The notes: generated by a model from the sequence alone, not told the origin. A stretch of DNA of 64,000 nt from Candidatus Nitrosymbiomonas proteolyticus (GCA_017347465.1 AP021858.1:2312472-2376471); one strand, 5' to 3'. Positions 49,838 through 58,207 are shown, numbered from the stretch's first letter. Made by a program: numbers and translations.

Positions 49838-50395
49838 GTGACAGAAGAGAGTGCAGTGAAGTCCTTTGACATCGAGCCCTTGGAGAGTACGCACACGGAA
49901 GTAGGCTTGCTGGGGGCGGCACTAGTTGACGGGACTCGTGAGTGGCTCGAGGAACTTGGTGAAGTTCCCGACGACGCTGTGTCGTGGCAACCTCTGCCCG
50001 GTTTCCATAGCATCGGAGCGGTGATGTTGCACATCATCGACGTTGAGTCCTATTGGATCGAGCAAGTTGCATGCGGTCGTCAGGTTTCGGCTGAGGAAAC
50101 CCAGGAGTTGATGAGTGACGAAGTCGATCAATATCGGGGAGTCTGGCCAGCACCACCTCGAAAGCCCTGGAGCTACTACCTCGGGCTTCACACTCGAATC
50201 AGGGAGCGAACCTTACGTTTGCTCCGGGAGCTTACGGAACCCGAGAGGTTCATCCAGTTTGCAGAGCATTCCGTTTCTGTCCGGTGGATTCTTCATCATG
50301 TGGTTACGCACGAAGCCTATCACGCCGGTCAGGCAGTGCTTCTGAAGGCAATGTGGGAACGGACTGCCGGCAGGGCATTCGACAAATTAGACTGA
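49838..50395 (+). CDS. DinB-family protein
   Basis: The 185-residue helical-bundle protein has metal-binding histidines in GAVMLHIIDVESYWIEQ (about 68), WILHHVVTHEAYHAGQAVL (about 151-160, HEAYH). It probably belongs to thiol-dependent transferases or stress proteins. The GTG at 49838 is preceded by AAGGAGG with 5-base spacing, a strong site. It is unrelated in detail to the other DinB gene at 19895 except for the family fold. It is followed by a sigma factor gene 44 bases later. Confidence 0.82.
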   Translation: MTEESAVKSFDIEPLESTHTEVGLLGAALVDGTREWLEELGEVPDDAVSWQPLPGFHSIGAVMLHIIDVESYWIEQVACGRQVSAEETQELMSDEVDQYRGVWPAPPRKPWSYYLGLHTRIRERTLRLLRELTEPERFIQFAEHSVSVRWILHHVVTHEAYHAGQAVLLKAMWERTAGRAFDKLD

Positions 50396-50439
50396 ACGAT
50401 CGCGAGCCCACTCGACACACACTCTTCGGACAACCGACA

Positions 50440-50973
50440 ATGGATGCTGATCTGCAGCAAGCCCTAAGCGGAAACCGCGAAACGATGGCGCGAATCGTCG
50501 ACGAGCATTACGACTCGGTGTTTCGGTTTTGCGCCCGCCGGATCGGGACCGACGGGGCGGCGGACGCCGCGCAAGAGACGTTCGTAACGGCGCAACAGCG
50601 GATCCGCGGTTTCCGGGGTCATTCGAGTCTGAGGACTTGGCTTCTGGGCATCGCGCTCAACCACTGTCGGAACCTGTCCAGGAAGTTGGGACCGCAAATG
50701 GCGCGCTTTCAGCCCTTCGAGGACGAAACAGGAGACCCATCGAGCGTCGATCCGACCCAGGTCATGATCGAACGCGAGACTCTGCGGAGCGCCTTCGAGA
50801 AGCTGAGCGAAGACCACAAGGAGGTCGTCCTGCTCCACGAAGTCGAAGGGCTAACCTACGACGAGGCAGCACACGTGCTTGGAGTTCCCGCCGGCACCGT
50901 GAAGTCGCGGCTGCACCACGCCTTTCAGAACCTTCGCGCCAGCCTTTGCGACCCGCAGGAGGCCAACTCATGA
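50440..50973 (+). CDS. ECF-type RNA polymerase sigma factor
   Basis: The 177-residue sigma-70 factor has region 2 (IVDEHYDSVFRFCARRIG, GAADAAQETFVTAQQRIRGF and LRTWLLGIALNHCRNL) and region 4 (LSEDHKEVVLLHEVEGL, TYDEAAHVLGVPAGTVKSRL). The ATG at 50440 starts the conserved region; earlier in-frame starts lie in the DinB gene. The next gene overlaps as ATGA and is a putative membrane anti-sigma protein, so the pair should respond to an envelope signal. Confidence 0.9.
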   Translation: MDADLQQALSGNRETMARIVDEHYDSVFRFCARRIGTDGAADAAQETFVTAQQRIRGFRGHSSLRTWLLGIALNHCRNLSRKLGPQMARFQPFEDETGDPSSVDPTQVMIERETLRSAFEKLSEDHKEVVLLHEVEGLTYDEAAHVLGVPAGTVKSRLHHAFQNLRASLCDPQEANS

Positions 50974-52169
50974 GCCTACGTGACGACTTGAAAGCCTACA
51001 TCGACGGCGAACTCAGCGCGGATCGCGCCGAAGAGGTGCGACGGGCCATCGGCGCGGACCCCCAACTTCAAAAGGAGGTTGAACAATTGAGATTCCTTGG
51101 TCTTGAGATTCGAAGGCTCGCAGCGGAGCCGGCGGTAAACGGCCGTGAAGCGGCCCTTGCCGCAGTTCGCCGAAGTTCGCGCCCTTGGTGGCATCCCTTC
51201 AGCCCCGCGGGACGGTTCGCCTATGCTGGGGCGTTGCTCGTCTTGCTCCTGGGCTTTGCGCTCATGCAGCGCCCCCTACGCAGTCAGTTCTTGGCTGCCA
51301 CAGTCGCCTCCGAGAGCGCTTACATGGATGCCGGCGCCGAAAGCGCGAAGATGGAGTCGGGGGGAATGGCCGGCAGGATGCCTGCTGAAGCTCCGGCGGA
51401 CCAGGCGCCTGCAGCCAACACTCCGTATTCAGAGGGCCTCATGTCCGGAAAGAGTCGTTCGGGAGCTGGGACTAGCTCGGCGACCCCCCCCGAACTCCCC
51501 GATTTGGAGCGGCGTGTGATCCAGACGGGCTCGCTTTCGCTGCGTGTAGAGAACCTGCAAGCCGCGCTGGAACAGGCGGAAGCGATCGCCAATGCCCTCG
51601 GCGGGTATGTCGAAAACCAGAACGACAGCGGTTCGCAAACGCAGTTGCCCCGAGGCAATATGACGCTGCGCGTGAAGTCCGTTCACTTCAGCGACGCCAT
51701 GAACCAGCTTCGAGCGCTCGGGGAGAAACTCAGCGGGAGTACGAACCGAGAGGACATCACTCGGCAATACGCCGACATCGAAGGCCGATTGCGGGCGCTT
51801 CGGGCCGAAGAAGAGAGCTACGTGACGATGCTCCGCGCCGCCAAGAAGGTCGGCGAACTGCTGGAGATCAAGGAGCGCCTCGGGTACGTTCGGCAAGAAC
51901 TGGAGAGCTTCGAGTCGCAGCGCCGGGCGCTCGCCAACCTCTCGACCCTCTCGACGATCTCGCTTTCGATGGAGCAGCGAGTCAAGCCGGGGCAACCTGA
52001 AAAAGGGGAAGGCTGGGCAGAAGACACTTGGTCGTCGGCCCTCAACGCGCTGACTTCCGCGGGCCGTTTCCTCGGCAGACTCGTGATCTTCGTCTTCGTG
52101 TTCGCGCCAATCTGGCTTCCTCCCGTGCTGCTTTTCTGGTGGCTCGCCAAGAGAGCCAAGGCCGCCTGA
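50970..52169 (+). CDS. Putative anti-sigma factor fused to DUF4349
   Basis: The 399-residue protein starts with a short cytoplasmic anti-sigma-like domain (LKAYIDGELSADRAEEVRRA, DPQLQKEVEQLRFLG, about 7-45) without zinc ligands. A membrane helix (about 86-102) leads to an extracytoplasmic DUF4349 domain (about 190-360: RRVIQTGSLSLRVENLQAA, YADIEGRLRALRAEEESYV, ERLGYVRQELESFESQR) and a second membrane helix (about 370-393). In this topology an external coiled-coil sensor could control the sigma factor; that is inference. It overlaps the sigma gene by four bases. Confidence 0.78.
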   Translation: MSLRDDLKAYIDGELSADRAEEVRRAIGADPQLQKEVEQLRFLGLEIRRLAAEPAVNGREAALAAVRRSSRPWWHPFSPAGRFAYAGALLVLLLGFALMQRPLRSQFLAATVASESAYMDAGAESAKMESGGMAGRMPAEAPADQAPAANTPYSEGLMSGKSRSGAGTSSATPPELPDLERRVIQTGSLSLRVENLQAALEQAEAIANALGGYVENQNDSGSQTQLPRGNMTLRVKSVHFSDAMNQLRALGEKLSGSTNREDITRQYADIEGRLRALRAEEESYVTMLRAAKKVGELLEIKERLGYVRQELESFESQRRALANLSTLSTISLSMEQRVKPGQPEKGEGWAEDTWSSALNALTSAGRFLGRLVIFVFVFAPIWLPPVLLFWWLAKRAKAA

Positions 52170-52172
52170 TAG

Positions 52173-52781
52173 CTACCCCTTCATGCCGATGGGTTGGACG
52201 AGGGCTTGAATGCGGCCAAACGCAGAGACTACGCCGGGATCGAACTGGGTCCCGGCGCATCGCTGCAGTTCGGCCAGAGCCTCCTCGGGCATCCGCAATT
52301 CCCGAAACGGCGAGGCCATCGTCATCACGTCGAATGCTTCAGCGACTCCGATGATCCTCGAACCTAAAGGGATCTCGTCGCCCTGGAGGCCATCGGGGTA
52401 GCCGCCTCCGTCCCAATGCTCGTGGTGATGGCGTACCATGAGAGCCGCTTCCGCAAGCCACTCGATCCCTTCGAGCACGCGAATGGACAGCTCTGCATGG
52501 AGCCTTAGCGCGGCGAATTCCTCGTCGGAGAGTCCTCCGGGTTTGACGAGCAGGTCCCGGTCGACAGCCACCTTGCCGATGTCGTGAAGCGCGGCGGCTC
52601 GCCGGATGTCCAGCAGGTCGGCTTCAGATACGCCCAATTCGTGCGCGGTGGCGACTGAATAGACGGCGACGCGCTCCGCGTGGTCGGCCTCTCCAGGACA
52701 GTGGAGTTCGAGCGTTCGTTGCAAGGCTCGAATCAACTCGTTTTGCTGAATCCTCAGCGCGTCGGCTTCGTTCACTCCCAT
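52173..52781 (-). CDS. HD-GYP-domain protein
   Basis: The 202-residue protein is a stand-alone HD-GYP domain, which in relatives hydrolyses cyclic di-GMP. H35 or so starts the metal site (HAERVAVYSVA), HDIGKVAVDRDLLVKPG is the HD motif (about 66-82), HHHEHWDGGGYPDGLQGDEI holds the GYP motif (about 118-137) and SRIIGVAEAFDVMT follows. There is no receiver or sensor domain. It overlaps the selA gene end by ten bases on the same strand, and is the second gene of that transcript. Confidence 0.9.
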   Translation of the reverse strand: MGVNEADALRIQQNELIRALQRTLELHCPGEADHAERVAVYSVATAHELGVSEADLLDIRRAAALHDIGKVAVDRDLLVKPGGLSDEEFAALRLHAELSIRVLEGIEWLAEAALMVRHHHEHWDGGGYPDGLQGDEIPLGSRIIGVAEAFDVMTMASPFRELRMPEEALAELQRCAGTQFDPGVVSAFGRIQALVQPIGMKG

Positions 52782-54139
52782 TCCTCCTTCGACTTCAGGA
52801 CGCCTACAACGGCCTCAACTTCCTCCGGCTCCAAGGTTCTTGGGTCGATCCACACTCGATCGCGTTCAATTCGGGTCAAAATCGAAGGTTCGCCTTGCCG
52901 TAGGCTCTTGGCAAGAGCGATCGGATCCCGGCTTGCCAAGCCTACGCGAACCGTCGCTACCCCTTCCCCTTCTCCGCAGCCGCCTCCGATTTCGGTGATT
53001 CCTTCCTCGATGGCCGTTTCGACCCCTGCGGCGGACGCGATTCTCTCGGCGTACCCCCGGACGGTCTCCAGACTCCTCGCGAGGTAGGCGAGCGTAGGGA
53101 GTTCCAGGCTCCTTCCGGTCCAGTAGAGTCTGAGGGTCTCCGAGAGAGCTACGACGGTGAGCTTGTCGACCCGCGAGGCCCTTGCGGAGGGGTGCCTTGC
53201 GATCCGGTCGATCAGGGTCCCATCGCCGACCAGAAGCCCCGCTTGAGGACCCCCGAGCAGCTTGTCTCCGCTGAACGTAACGATGTGGGCGCCCGCTGCA
53301 AGGGCATCCTGCACTCGGTACCACTTCGGCGCTCCGAACTGAGAAGTATCGACCAGGCACCCGCTGCCGACGTCTTCGAGGAACACGATTCCCCGGCTCC
53401 GCGCGAGTTCGGCGAGCTCCTGGCTCGAAGGCGACTCGACAAAGCCAGTCATCTTGAAATTGGATCTGTGGCACCTTACGATTACGGCGGTCTCGGGGTT
53501 CATCGCCCTTTCGTAATCTGCCAGCCGCGTCTTGTTCGTACACCCGACTTCGACCAGGCGACACCCGCTCGCCTCGATCACTTCGGGCATACGGAACGAA
53601 CCTCCGATTTCGACCATCTCCCCCCGCGAGAGAAGCACTTCCTTCCCGGAGCCAAGAGCAGAGAGCGCGCAGTAGACCGCCGCAGCGCAGTTGTTGACAA
53701 CGAAGGAGGATTCGCCCCCGACCACCTTAGAGATCATCTCGCGCATCACCTCTTGACGGTCGCCCCGCGAGCCGGTGGTGAGATCGACTTCCAGCGCCAG
53801 ATGACCCTCTGCGGCCCCGGCCAGAGCCTTCGCAACGGAAAGAGCGAGCCTGGCCCTTCCGAGGCCCGTGTGCAAGATCACCCCGGAGGCATTGAGTACG
53901 GTACGGACTCGCGGACCCGTCAGCCGCTCCGCATGAGCCCGGGCCGCCCTTTCCACTTCCTCACGTGAAGGCGACGGTCCCTGAGACGCGGCTCGACGAT
54001 AATCATCGATCGCCCGTCGCGCGGCTTCCGTGCGTACAGCCTCAGGGAATGCCGCCAAGAGTTCGCTCCGCTTGACGGAATCGACTTGAGGGGGTCGTCT
54101 CGATGCGTCCAAATGTCCTCCCAGGGTCTCGTTGCTCAA
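52772..54139 (-). CDS. selA: L-seryl-tRNA(Sec) selenium transferase
   Basis: The 455-residue PLP enzyme converts Ser-tRNA(Sec) to selenocysteinyl-tRNA. The signatures are clear: RTVLNASGVILHTGLGRA (about 78-95), VVNNCAAAVYCALSAL, LLSRGEMVEIGGSFRMPEV, EVGCTNKTRLADYERA, HRSNFKMTGFVESP and TFSGDKLLGGPQAGLLVG with the PLP-binding lysine (about 290). The selB, selD and tRNA-Sec genes are not in the window. SelA implies that the organism makes selenoproteins. Its neighbour is the HD-GYP gene. Confidence 0.95.
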   Translation of the reverse strand: MSNETLGGHLDASRRPPQVDSVKRSELLAAFPEAVRTEAARRAIDDYRRAASQGPSPSREEVERAARAHAERLTGPRVRTVLNASGVILHTGLGRARLALSVAKALAGAAEGHLALEVDLTTGSRGDRQEVMREMISKVVGGESSFVVNNCAAAVYCALSALGSGKEVLLSRGEMVEIGGSFRMPEVIEASGCRLVEVGCTNKTRLADYERAMNPETAVIVRCHRSNFKMTGFVESPSSQELAELARSRGIVFLEDVGSGCLVDTSQFGAPKWYRVQDALAAGAHIVTFSGDKLLGGPQAGLLVGDGTLIDRIARHPSARASRVDKLTVVALSETLRLYWTGRSLELPTLAYLARSLETVRGYAERIASAAGVETAIEEGITEIGGGCGEGEGVATVRVGLASRDPIALAKSLRQGEPSILTRIERDRVWIDPRTLEPEEVEAVVGVLKSKEEWE

Positions 54140-54164
54140 TTTCGCTTCAATGCGCCAGATAAGA

Positions 54165-54842
54165 ATGTATCATGTTTCCGTGCATACATCGCCGCCGCCC
54201 TTTACACCGCCCGCACCGGCACAGCCCAAAAAGAGCCGCACCGGGTTGATTATCGGCATCACGATCATCGCCGTTGTCGGCGGTTGTGTGCTGATGGTCG
54301 GCCTGATGGCCTACATGTTCACCGGATTCTGGGGCAAGATGACGCCGTCGATCGGGTGCGCGATCGCCTTTGAAGGCGCGCGAGATGCCCTTCTCGAGTA
54401 CGCCGCTGAGCATGACGGCGCCCTCCCCAACGCCGAATCGTGGCAAGACGACATCCGGGAGTTGATGAGAAGGCGTCTGAAAGAGGAAGCGGACGTCCCG
54501 TTCGACCTAAAGATCATGGACCCGGACGGAGATTGGGGCTGCTTCAAGGACGATGGAAAGAGCATGACCGGAATGGCCTTCAATTCGGCCCTTTCCGGCA
54601 AGAAGCTGGCGGAGATTTCCGAGCCTGCGACGATCTACTTGGTGTTCGAGATTGAAAGCCCGCGCCCCAACGCTCACGAAGAGTATAAGGCGCGCGACAA
54701 CGCGACTTCGCCCAAATTCATGGGCACGCCTCGGGGATGGATCAAGGTGCCGGTCAAAGGCGAGGGCGATTTCGGCGCTCTAAGCGAGAACGAGGGCCCT
54801 TTCCGAAACACCCGACAGCAGCAGGATTTGGGCTCAGAATGA
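54165..54842 (+). CDS. Membrane-anchored pseudopilin-like protein
   Basis: The 225-residue protein has a short proline-rich N-terminus (HTSPPPFTPPAPAQPKKS), one membrane helix (about 27-53) and an external domain with DALLEYAAEHDGALPNAESW (about 77-96). That opening resembles the LPxxxxW region of pseudopilin-like proteins, as in the gene at 1357. No other motif is seen. The start is uncertain: ATG at 54165 is chosen, with GATAAG just upstream; a TTG at 54132 is possible. It is divergent from selA. Confidence 0.6.
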   Translation: MYHVSVHTSPPPFTPPAPAQPKKSRTGLIIGITIIAVVGGCVLMVGLMAYMFTGFWGKMTPSIGCAIAFEGARDALLEYAAEHDGALPNAESWQDDIRELMRRRLKEEADVPFDLKIMDPDGDWGCFKDDGKSMTGMAFNSALSGKKLAEISEPATIYLVFEIESPRPNAHEEYKARDNATSPKFMGTPRGWIKVPVKGEGDFGALSENEGPFRNTRQQQDLGSE

Positions 54843-54874
54843 ACCGTCGAGAGCAGGATGCGTCCCTGCTTGCG

Positions 54875-54880
54875 TATACT
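54875..54880 (+). promoter_or_regulatory. Predicted -10 box of the tatA operon
   Basis: TATACT lies 28 bases before the tatA ATG at 54909, with AAGGA between them. It probably starts the transcript that continues through the ABC transporter genes. Confidence 0.45.
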
Positions 54881-54908
54881 AGAGTGCGACGGTAAGGAAC
54901 CCTCCGAT

Positions 54909-55139
54909 ATGACTCACACCTTCACATTGGCATTTCTGCAGGGCCAGGAACTGTGGATCGTCTTGCTCGTCATCCTCGTTCTCTTCGGCGGCAAGAAGAT
55001 TCCTGAACTGATGCGGGGCGTCGGCAAAGGGGTTGGCGAACTGCAAAAGGGCCTGGACGAAGGCAAACGCTCGGTCGACTACTCCGCGAAATCCGAACCC
55101 GCGGACTCAGCTTCAAAGACCGACGACGACTCCAAGTAG
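54909..55139 (+). CDS. tatA: Sec-independent translocase subunit TatA/TatE
   Basis: The 76-residue protein has one N-terminal membrane helix (about 12-25, ELWIVLLVILVLFGGKKIP) with the FGGKKIPEL hinge of TatA (LFGxxKLPEL type), then an amphipathic helix and a charged C-terminal tail rich in Asp, Ser and Lys. TatA multimers form the pore for folded proteins with twin-arginine signals. tatC is not nearby. The gene opens a possible operon with the next four genes. Confidence 0.9.
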   Translation: MTHTFTLAFLQGQELWIVLLVILVLFGGKKIPELMRGVGKGVGELQKGLDEGKRSVDYSAKSEPADSASKTDDDSK

Positions 55140-55145
55140 CCGCGC

Positions 55146-55964
55146 GTGGCCGCCAACGAGCGCCGCGAGGTCTTTGGCTGGCAGGGATTTCGGTTTGACC
55201 ACCCGGCGGACTGGGCGCCAGTCGTTTTGATCGGCACCGCCAAATCGGGCCGCGTTAGGCTCGACGCCAAAGACTCGCTTTCGATCCAAGTGCGCTGGAA
55301 AGCCTCCCCTCACCCCCCGGATGGCGAATCCGCTCTTCGCACCTACCTCAAAAACCTCCACCGCGATGCCGCCCGCGCGAGAACGCCCTTCTCGAGCAAC
55401 GTGCAGCAGGACGGCGCGGCATGGCGCTACTCATGGTCATCGAAGTTGCACGCCCTCGGAATCTACTGGTTTGCCCCCGAACTGAAGCGGACGTTCCTCG
55501 TTGAAGCCGTGGGAACCTCGAAGAACCCACCGAAGAAGGCCCTCGAAGCCGTTTGGGAGCGCTTCGAATTGAGCCCAGGCGACCCTTGGTTGTGGTCCCT
55601 CTACGGGCTCGCCTTAAAGCTCCCGGCCGGGTTTCAGCTTGTGCAGCCTACTCTTCGGGCGGGCCGCACGACCCTCGAGTTCCGAGCCCGTGGCGCAAGG
55701 CTCGTCGCTGAGCGTTGGGGGTTTGGCCGTCAACTGGTGGAAAAACACGGACTGGCGGAGTGGGCCGCTTCCCTCCACAGGCTCCCACAGGGCTCCGGAA
55801 CCACCGACGGCCCAAGGTTCCATTGGAAGGGGGAGAGAAGGATCGGGTGGTTACCTTCCCGAACCGTACTCGTGCGCTATGATGAGGAGCGGAACCACCT
55901 TACGTCGGTGGTTTGCGACTTTCGCAGCAAGGATTTGGAGCCGCAATGGGATTGGTTCGCCTGA
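55146..55964 (+). CDS. Unknown protein of the PqqD-ABC operon
   Basis: The 272-residue protein has no signal peptide and no membrane helix, so it is probably cytoplasmic. It contains several short beta strands with Trp and Arg residues (FRFDHPADWAPVVLIG, SLSIQVRWKAS, DGAAWRYSWSSKLHALG) and a second similar half (LKLPAGFQLVQPTLRAGRTT), suggesting an internal duplication. No family is recognised. GTG at 55146 follows tatA by six bases; its end overlaps the PqqD gene by 19 bases, so all are read together. Confidence 0.6.
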   Translation: MAANERREVFGWQGFRFDHPADWAPVVLIGTAKSGRVRLDAKDSLSIQVRWKASPHPPDGESALRTYLKNLHRDAARARTPFSSNVQQDGAAWRYSWSSKLHALGIYWFAPELKRTFLVEAVGTSKNPPKKALEAVWERFELSPGDPWLWSLYGLALKLPAGFQLVQPTLRAGRTTLEFRARGARLVAERWGFGRQLVEKHGLAEWAASLHRLPQGSGTTDGPRFHWKGERRIGWLPSRTVLVRYDEERNHLTSVVCDFRSKDLEPQWDWFA

Positions 55965-56344
55965 TCGGAAGCTTCTTGGGGGACCGCAGGGGCCCTTCGA
56001 TCGAGGAATTGAGAAAGTCGGTACCACTTCGGTCTGCCCACGCCTCAGAACGCGATTGCGAAAACGGCGGCGTCGAACTCGCCCTTCCCCTCGACCAGTT
56101 CCGAGCCTACCGTTGGGTTCCTCGGGGGCTGTCGCCTCAAGGCGAGAAGAGGTTCGAGCTCGAGTCCGTGGGCGCTACCGTTTGGCGTCTGTGCGACGGG
56201 CGGCACACGTTCGACGCGATCGCACGGCAGCTTGTCTCGAAGTTCGGAATGAACCGGCTCGAAGCGGAGGCCTCATTGGCAGCGTTCTTACAGATGTTGG
56301 GCAAGCGCGGGCTTGTGGAATTGAAAGTCAAGAAGAAGCAATGA
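55946..56344 (+). CDS. PqqD-family protein
   Basis: The 132-residue protein has a PqqD-like fold in its C-terminal part (about 55-130): WVPRGLSPQGEKRFELESVG, VWRLCDGRHTFDAIARQL and LEAEASLAAFLQMLGKRGLV. PqqD-like domains bind leader peptides of modified peptides in some systems. An N-terminal extension (MGLVRLIGSFLGDRRGPS) may be an amphipathic helix. The ATG is preceded by GGAG. Its stop overlaps the ABC permease start (ATGA). Confidence 0.78.
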   Translation: MGLVRLIGSFLGDRRGPSIEELRKSVPLRSAHASERDCENGGVELALPLDQFRAYRWVPRGLSPQGEKRFELESVGATVWRLCDGRHTFDAIARQLVSKFGMNRLEAEASLAAFLQMLGKRGLVELKVKKKQ

Positions 56345-56922
56345 AACCCAAGCACCGACGAGTTTCCGCAGATTGGAGGATCGCATGGCGTCAAGCGTTC
56401 GCCAGCCTTCGCGTGCGGCTCCTCAGGCAAACGCTCACAACCCTTGGCATCGGCGCGGGTTCGGCATACCTCGCGGCGGCGCTCGTTATTCGATCGGTCG
56501 AAGTCGCCAAGCCGACAGTGGACGCCGTCACGTTGGCTCGGGTCGATTGGCAAGCTGCAGCGGCGGCCGCGCTGTGCTTGTTGGGCGTTTCGAACTCCAT
56601 GTTCATCGCCGTAACGGAGAGGTTCCGCGAGATCGGGACCTTCAAGTGCTTGGGCGCGACGGACGGCTTCATTGTGGCGGTGTTCTTTTTTGAGGGACTC
56701 TTCATGGGGCTGTTGGGGTCCGTCGTCGGGGCAACCCTGGGCGCAGGGGGTTCGGCCTTCGTTTTGAGTTGGGGCGGCTCCGAATTAATGGCGAGTTGGG
56801 TGCTGTCTGCGGTCGCGTTGGGTTCGACGGCGGGCACGGGATTGACGCTGATCGCTGCTCTCACCCCGGCAATCGTGGCCGCTCGAATGCCAGCGGTAGC
56901 TGCGTTGAGGACGGAGATTTGA
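56341..56922 (+). CDS. Compact FtsX-like ABC transporter permease
   Basis: The 193-residue membrane protein is an FtsX-like permease without the large periplasmic domain of MacB or LolCE. It has about four membrane helices and the diagnostic SNSMFIAVTERFREIGTFKCLGATDGFI (about 85-110; only the start SNSMFIAVTERFREIGTFKC is quoted as motif). The N-terminus (RQAFASLRVRLLRQTLTTLG) matches the permease opening. It is coupled to PqqD and, through TTGA, to the ATPase. Confidence 0.82.
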   Translation: MKPKHRRVSADWRIAWRQAFASLRVRLLRQTLTTLGIGAGSAYLAAALVIRSVEVAKPTVDAVTLARVDWQAAAAAALCLLGVSNSMFIAVTERFREIGTFKCLGATDGFIVAVFFFEGLFMGLLGSVVGATLGAGGSAFVLSWGGSELMASWVLSAVALGSTAGTGLTLIAALTPAIVAARMPAVAALRTEI

Positions 56923-57656
56923 GCTCGAGCGCCATCGTACGGACGCTCGAGCTCGTTCGCACCTATGGCGAGGGGTCGACGGCCGTTCATGCGGTGAACG
57001 GCATCTCGTGTCAGGTCGAGGCGGGCCAGTACGTCTCGATCATGGGACCCTCAGGTTCGGGCAAGAGCACGCTTTTCAATCTGATCGGCGGTCTCGACAA
57101 ACCCACCAGCGGGAGCGTGTTCATCAACTCGATGGACATCGCGCAACTCGACGCCCGTGAGCTCGCGTTCTTGCGTTGCCACACTATCGGCTATGTCTTC
57201 CAAACTTTCAACCTGATCGCCGTTCGCACCGCCCTCGAAAACGTCGTGCTGCCGATGCTGTTCGCGGGAACGCAATCGGAAGAGGCTGAGGAACGGGGGA
57301 TGGATTTGTTGGGGTTGGTCGGCCTCAAGGAGAGGTTCAACCACCGTCCTAACGAGCTTTCGGGCGGACAGCAGCAACGGGTCGCCATCGCGCGGGCGCT
57401 CGCCAACAGCCCTTCGATCGTCCTTGCCGACGAACCCACCGGGAACCTCGACCTCAGCACAGGGCAAGAGATCATCACTCTCCTAAAGAAGCTCAATCAG
57501 GAGCAGGGGGTCACGGTCATCTCAGCGACGCACGATCTCAAGATGATCGACGTATCCGACCGGGTGTTCCATATCAGGGACGGCCAACTGCAACGCGTTG
57601 AGTCGCGCGAGGAGATTCAGCTCACGATCGGCTCGCTGGGCCGGACCGACGAGTAG
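56919..57656 (+). CDS. ABC transporter ATP-binding protein (LolD/MacB type)
   Basis: The 245-residue ATPase powers the FtsX-like permease. Walker A is [12 protein letters not shown] (about 46-57), the Q loop is VFQTFNLI, the signature is [15 protein letters not shown] (about 145-159) and Walker B is [12 protein letters not shown], followed by HDLKM. It belongs to the LolD/MacB/SalX subfamily. The TTG start overlaps the permease stop. The substrate is unknown, but the PqqD neighbour hints at a peptide. Confidence 0.92.
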   Translation: MSSSAIVRTLELVRTYGEGSTAVHAVNGISCQVEAGQYVSIMGPSGSGKSTLFNLIGGLDKPTSGSVFINSMDIAQLDARELAFLRCHTIGYVFQTFNLIAVRTALENVVLPMLFAGTQSEEAEERGMDLLGLVGLKERFNHRPNELSGGQQQRVAIARALANSPSIVLADEPTGNLDLSTGQEIITLLKKLNQEQGVTVISATHDLKMIDVSDRVFHIRDGQLQRVESREEIQLTIGSLGRTDE

Positions 57657-57665
57657 TTCTTAGCC

Positions 57666-57983
57666 CTACCGAACGTAATGGATTTTCGGCTGATCCATCC
57701 GGTCGAGAAGCATCAGCGCTACGACGGGAAACGGCCGCGCCTTTGCCACCTCGCGGGCTTCGTCGAACGTGAGTTCCACGACGGTCATCCCGCTGAGATC
57801 GATCCATTCGGTGAACCGAATCGCCGCCGCTTCGCTGCTAAAACAGGCAAGGCCGTGGATGCCCAGATGGCAATAGCATCCGTACTTGCCCGAAGCGCTG
57901 TGAAAGGACACATAGACGACGTCCGGGAACTCGCTGTCCAATCCAAGGATCGGTTTCGATAGGGTTTCGACCATAGCGGACAT
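57666..57983 (-). CDS. Small protein of unknown function
   Basis: The 105-residue soluble protein is alpha/beta, with VVYVSFHSASGKYGCYCHLG and AAAIRFTEWIDLSGMTVVEL segments and a C-terminal strand-helix (AREVAKARPFPVVALMLLD). No signal peptide, membrane helix or named family is seen. ATG at 57983 and 57974 are both possible starts. It is convergent with the ATPase gene, only 9 bases apart. Confidence 0.6.
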   Translation of the reverse strand: MSAMVETLSKPILGLDSEFPDVVYVSFHSASGKYGCYCHLGIHGLACFSSEAAAIRFTEWIDLSGMTVVELTFDEAREVAKARPFPVVALMLLDRMDQPKIHYVR

Positions 57984-58110
57984 TCTTGAGTTTCGGCAGG
58001 GCGAAGGGCCATTTGTAGACCCTTTGCTTTCTCGTTGTCAGTCATACCCGAACCTGGACGGAATCGCAACTGGTGGTCCTACAGGATCGGGCGCCTTGCA
58101 CGGGGGGAGT

Positions 58111-58131
58111 CTGGTAGAATTCCATGCCCGC
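58111..58131 (+). promoter_or_regulatory. Extended -10 promoter and leader of tRNA-Arg(UCG)
   Basis: TGG-TAGAAT (TAGAAT at 58115-58120) forms an extended -10, followed by TCCATGCCC and the tRNA at 58132. It differs at only two positions from the block before the tRNA at 26266. Confidence 0.7.
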
Positions 58132-58207
58132 GCGGGCGTAGCTCAACGGATAGAGCATCAGTCTTCGGAACTGAGGGTTGGGGGTTCGAGTCCCTCCGCC
58201 CGCGCCA
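58132..58207 (+). tRNA. tRNA-Arg (anticodon UCG)
   Basis: The 76-base cloverleaf has the acceptor GCGGGCG/CGCCCGC, D arm GCTC/GAGC and anticodon stem TCAGT/ACTGA. The loop CTTCGGA gives anticodon TCG, reading CGA and probably CGG as arginine. The T arm is GGGGG-TTCGAGT-CCCTC, and CCA is encoded. With the GCG tRNA at 26266 it could cover all four CGN codons. It stands alone. Confidence 0.93.
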
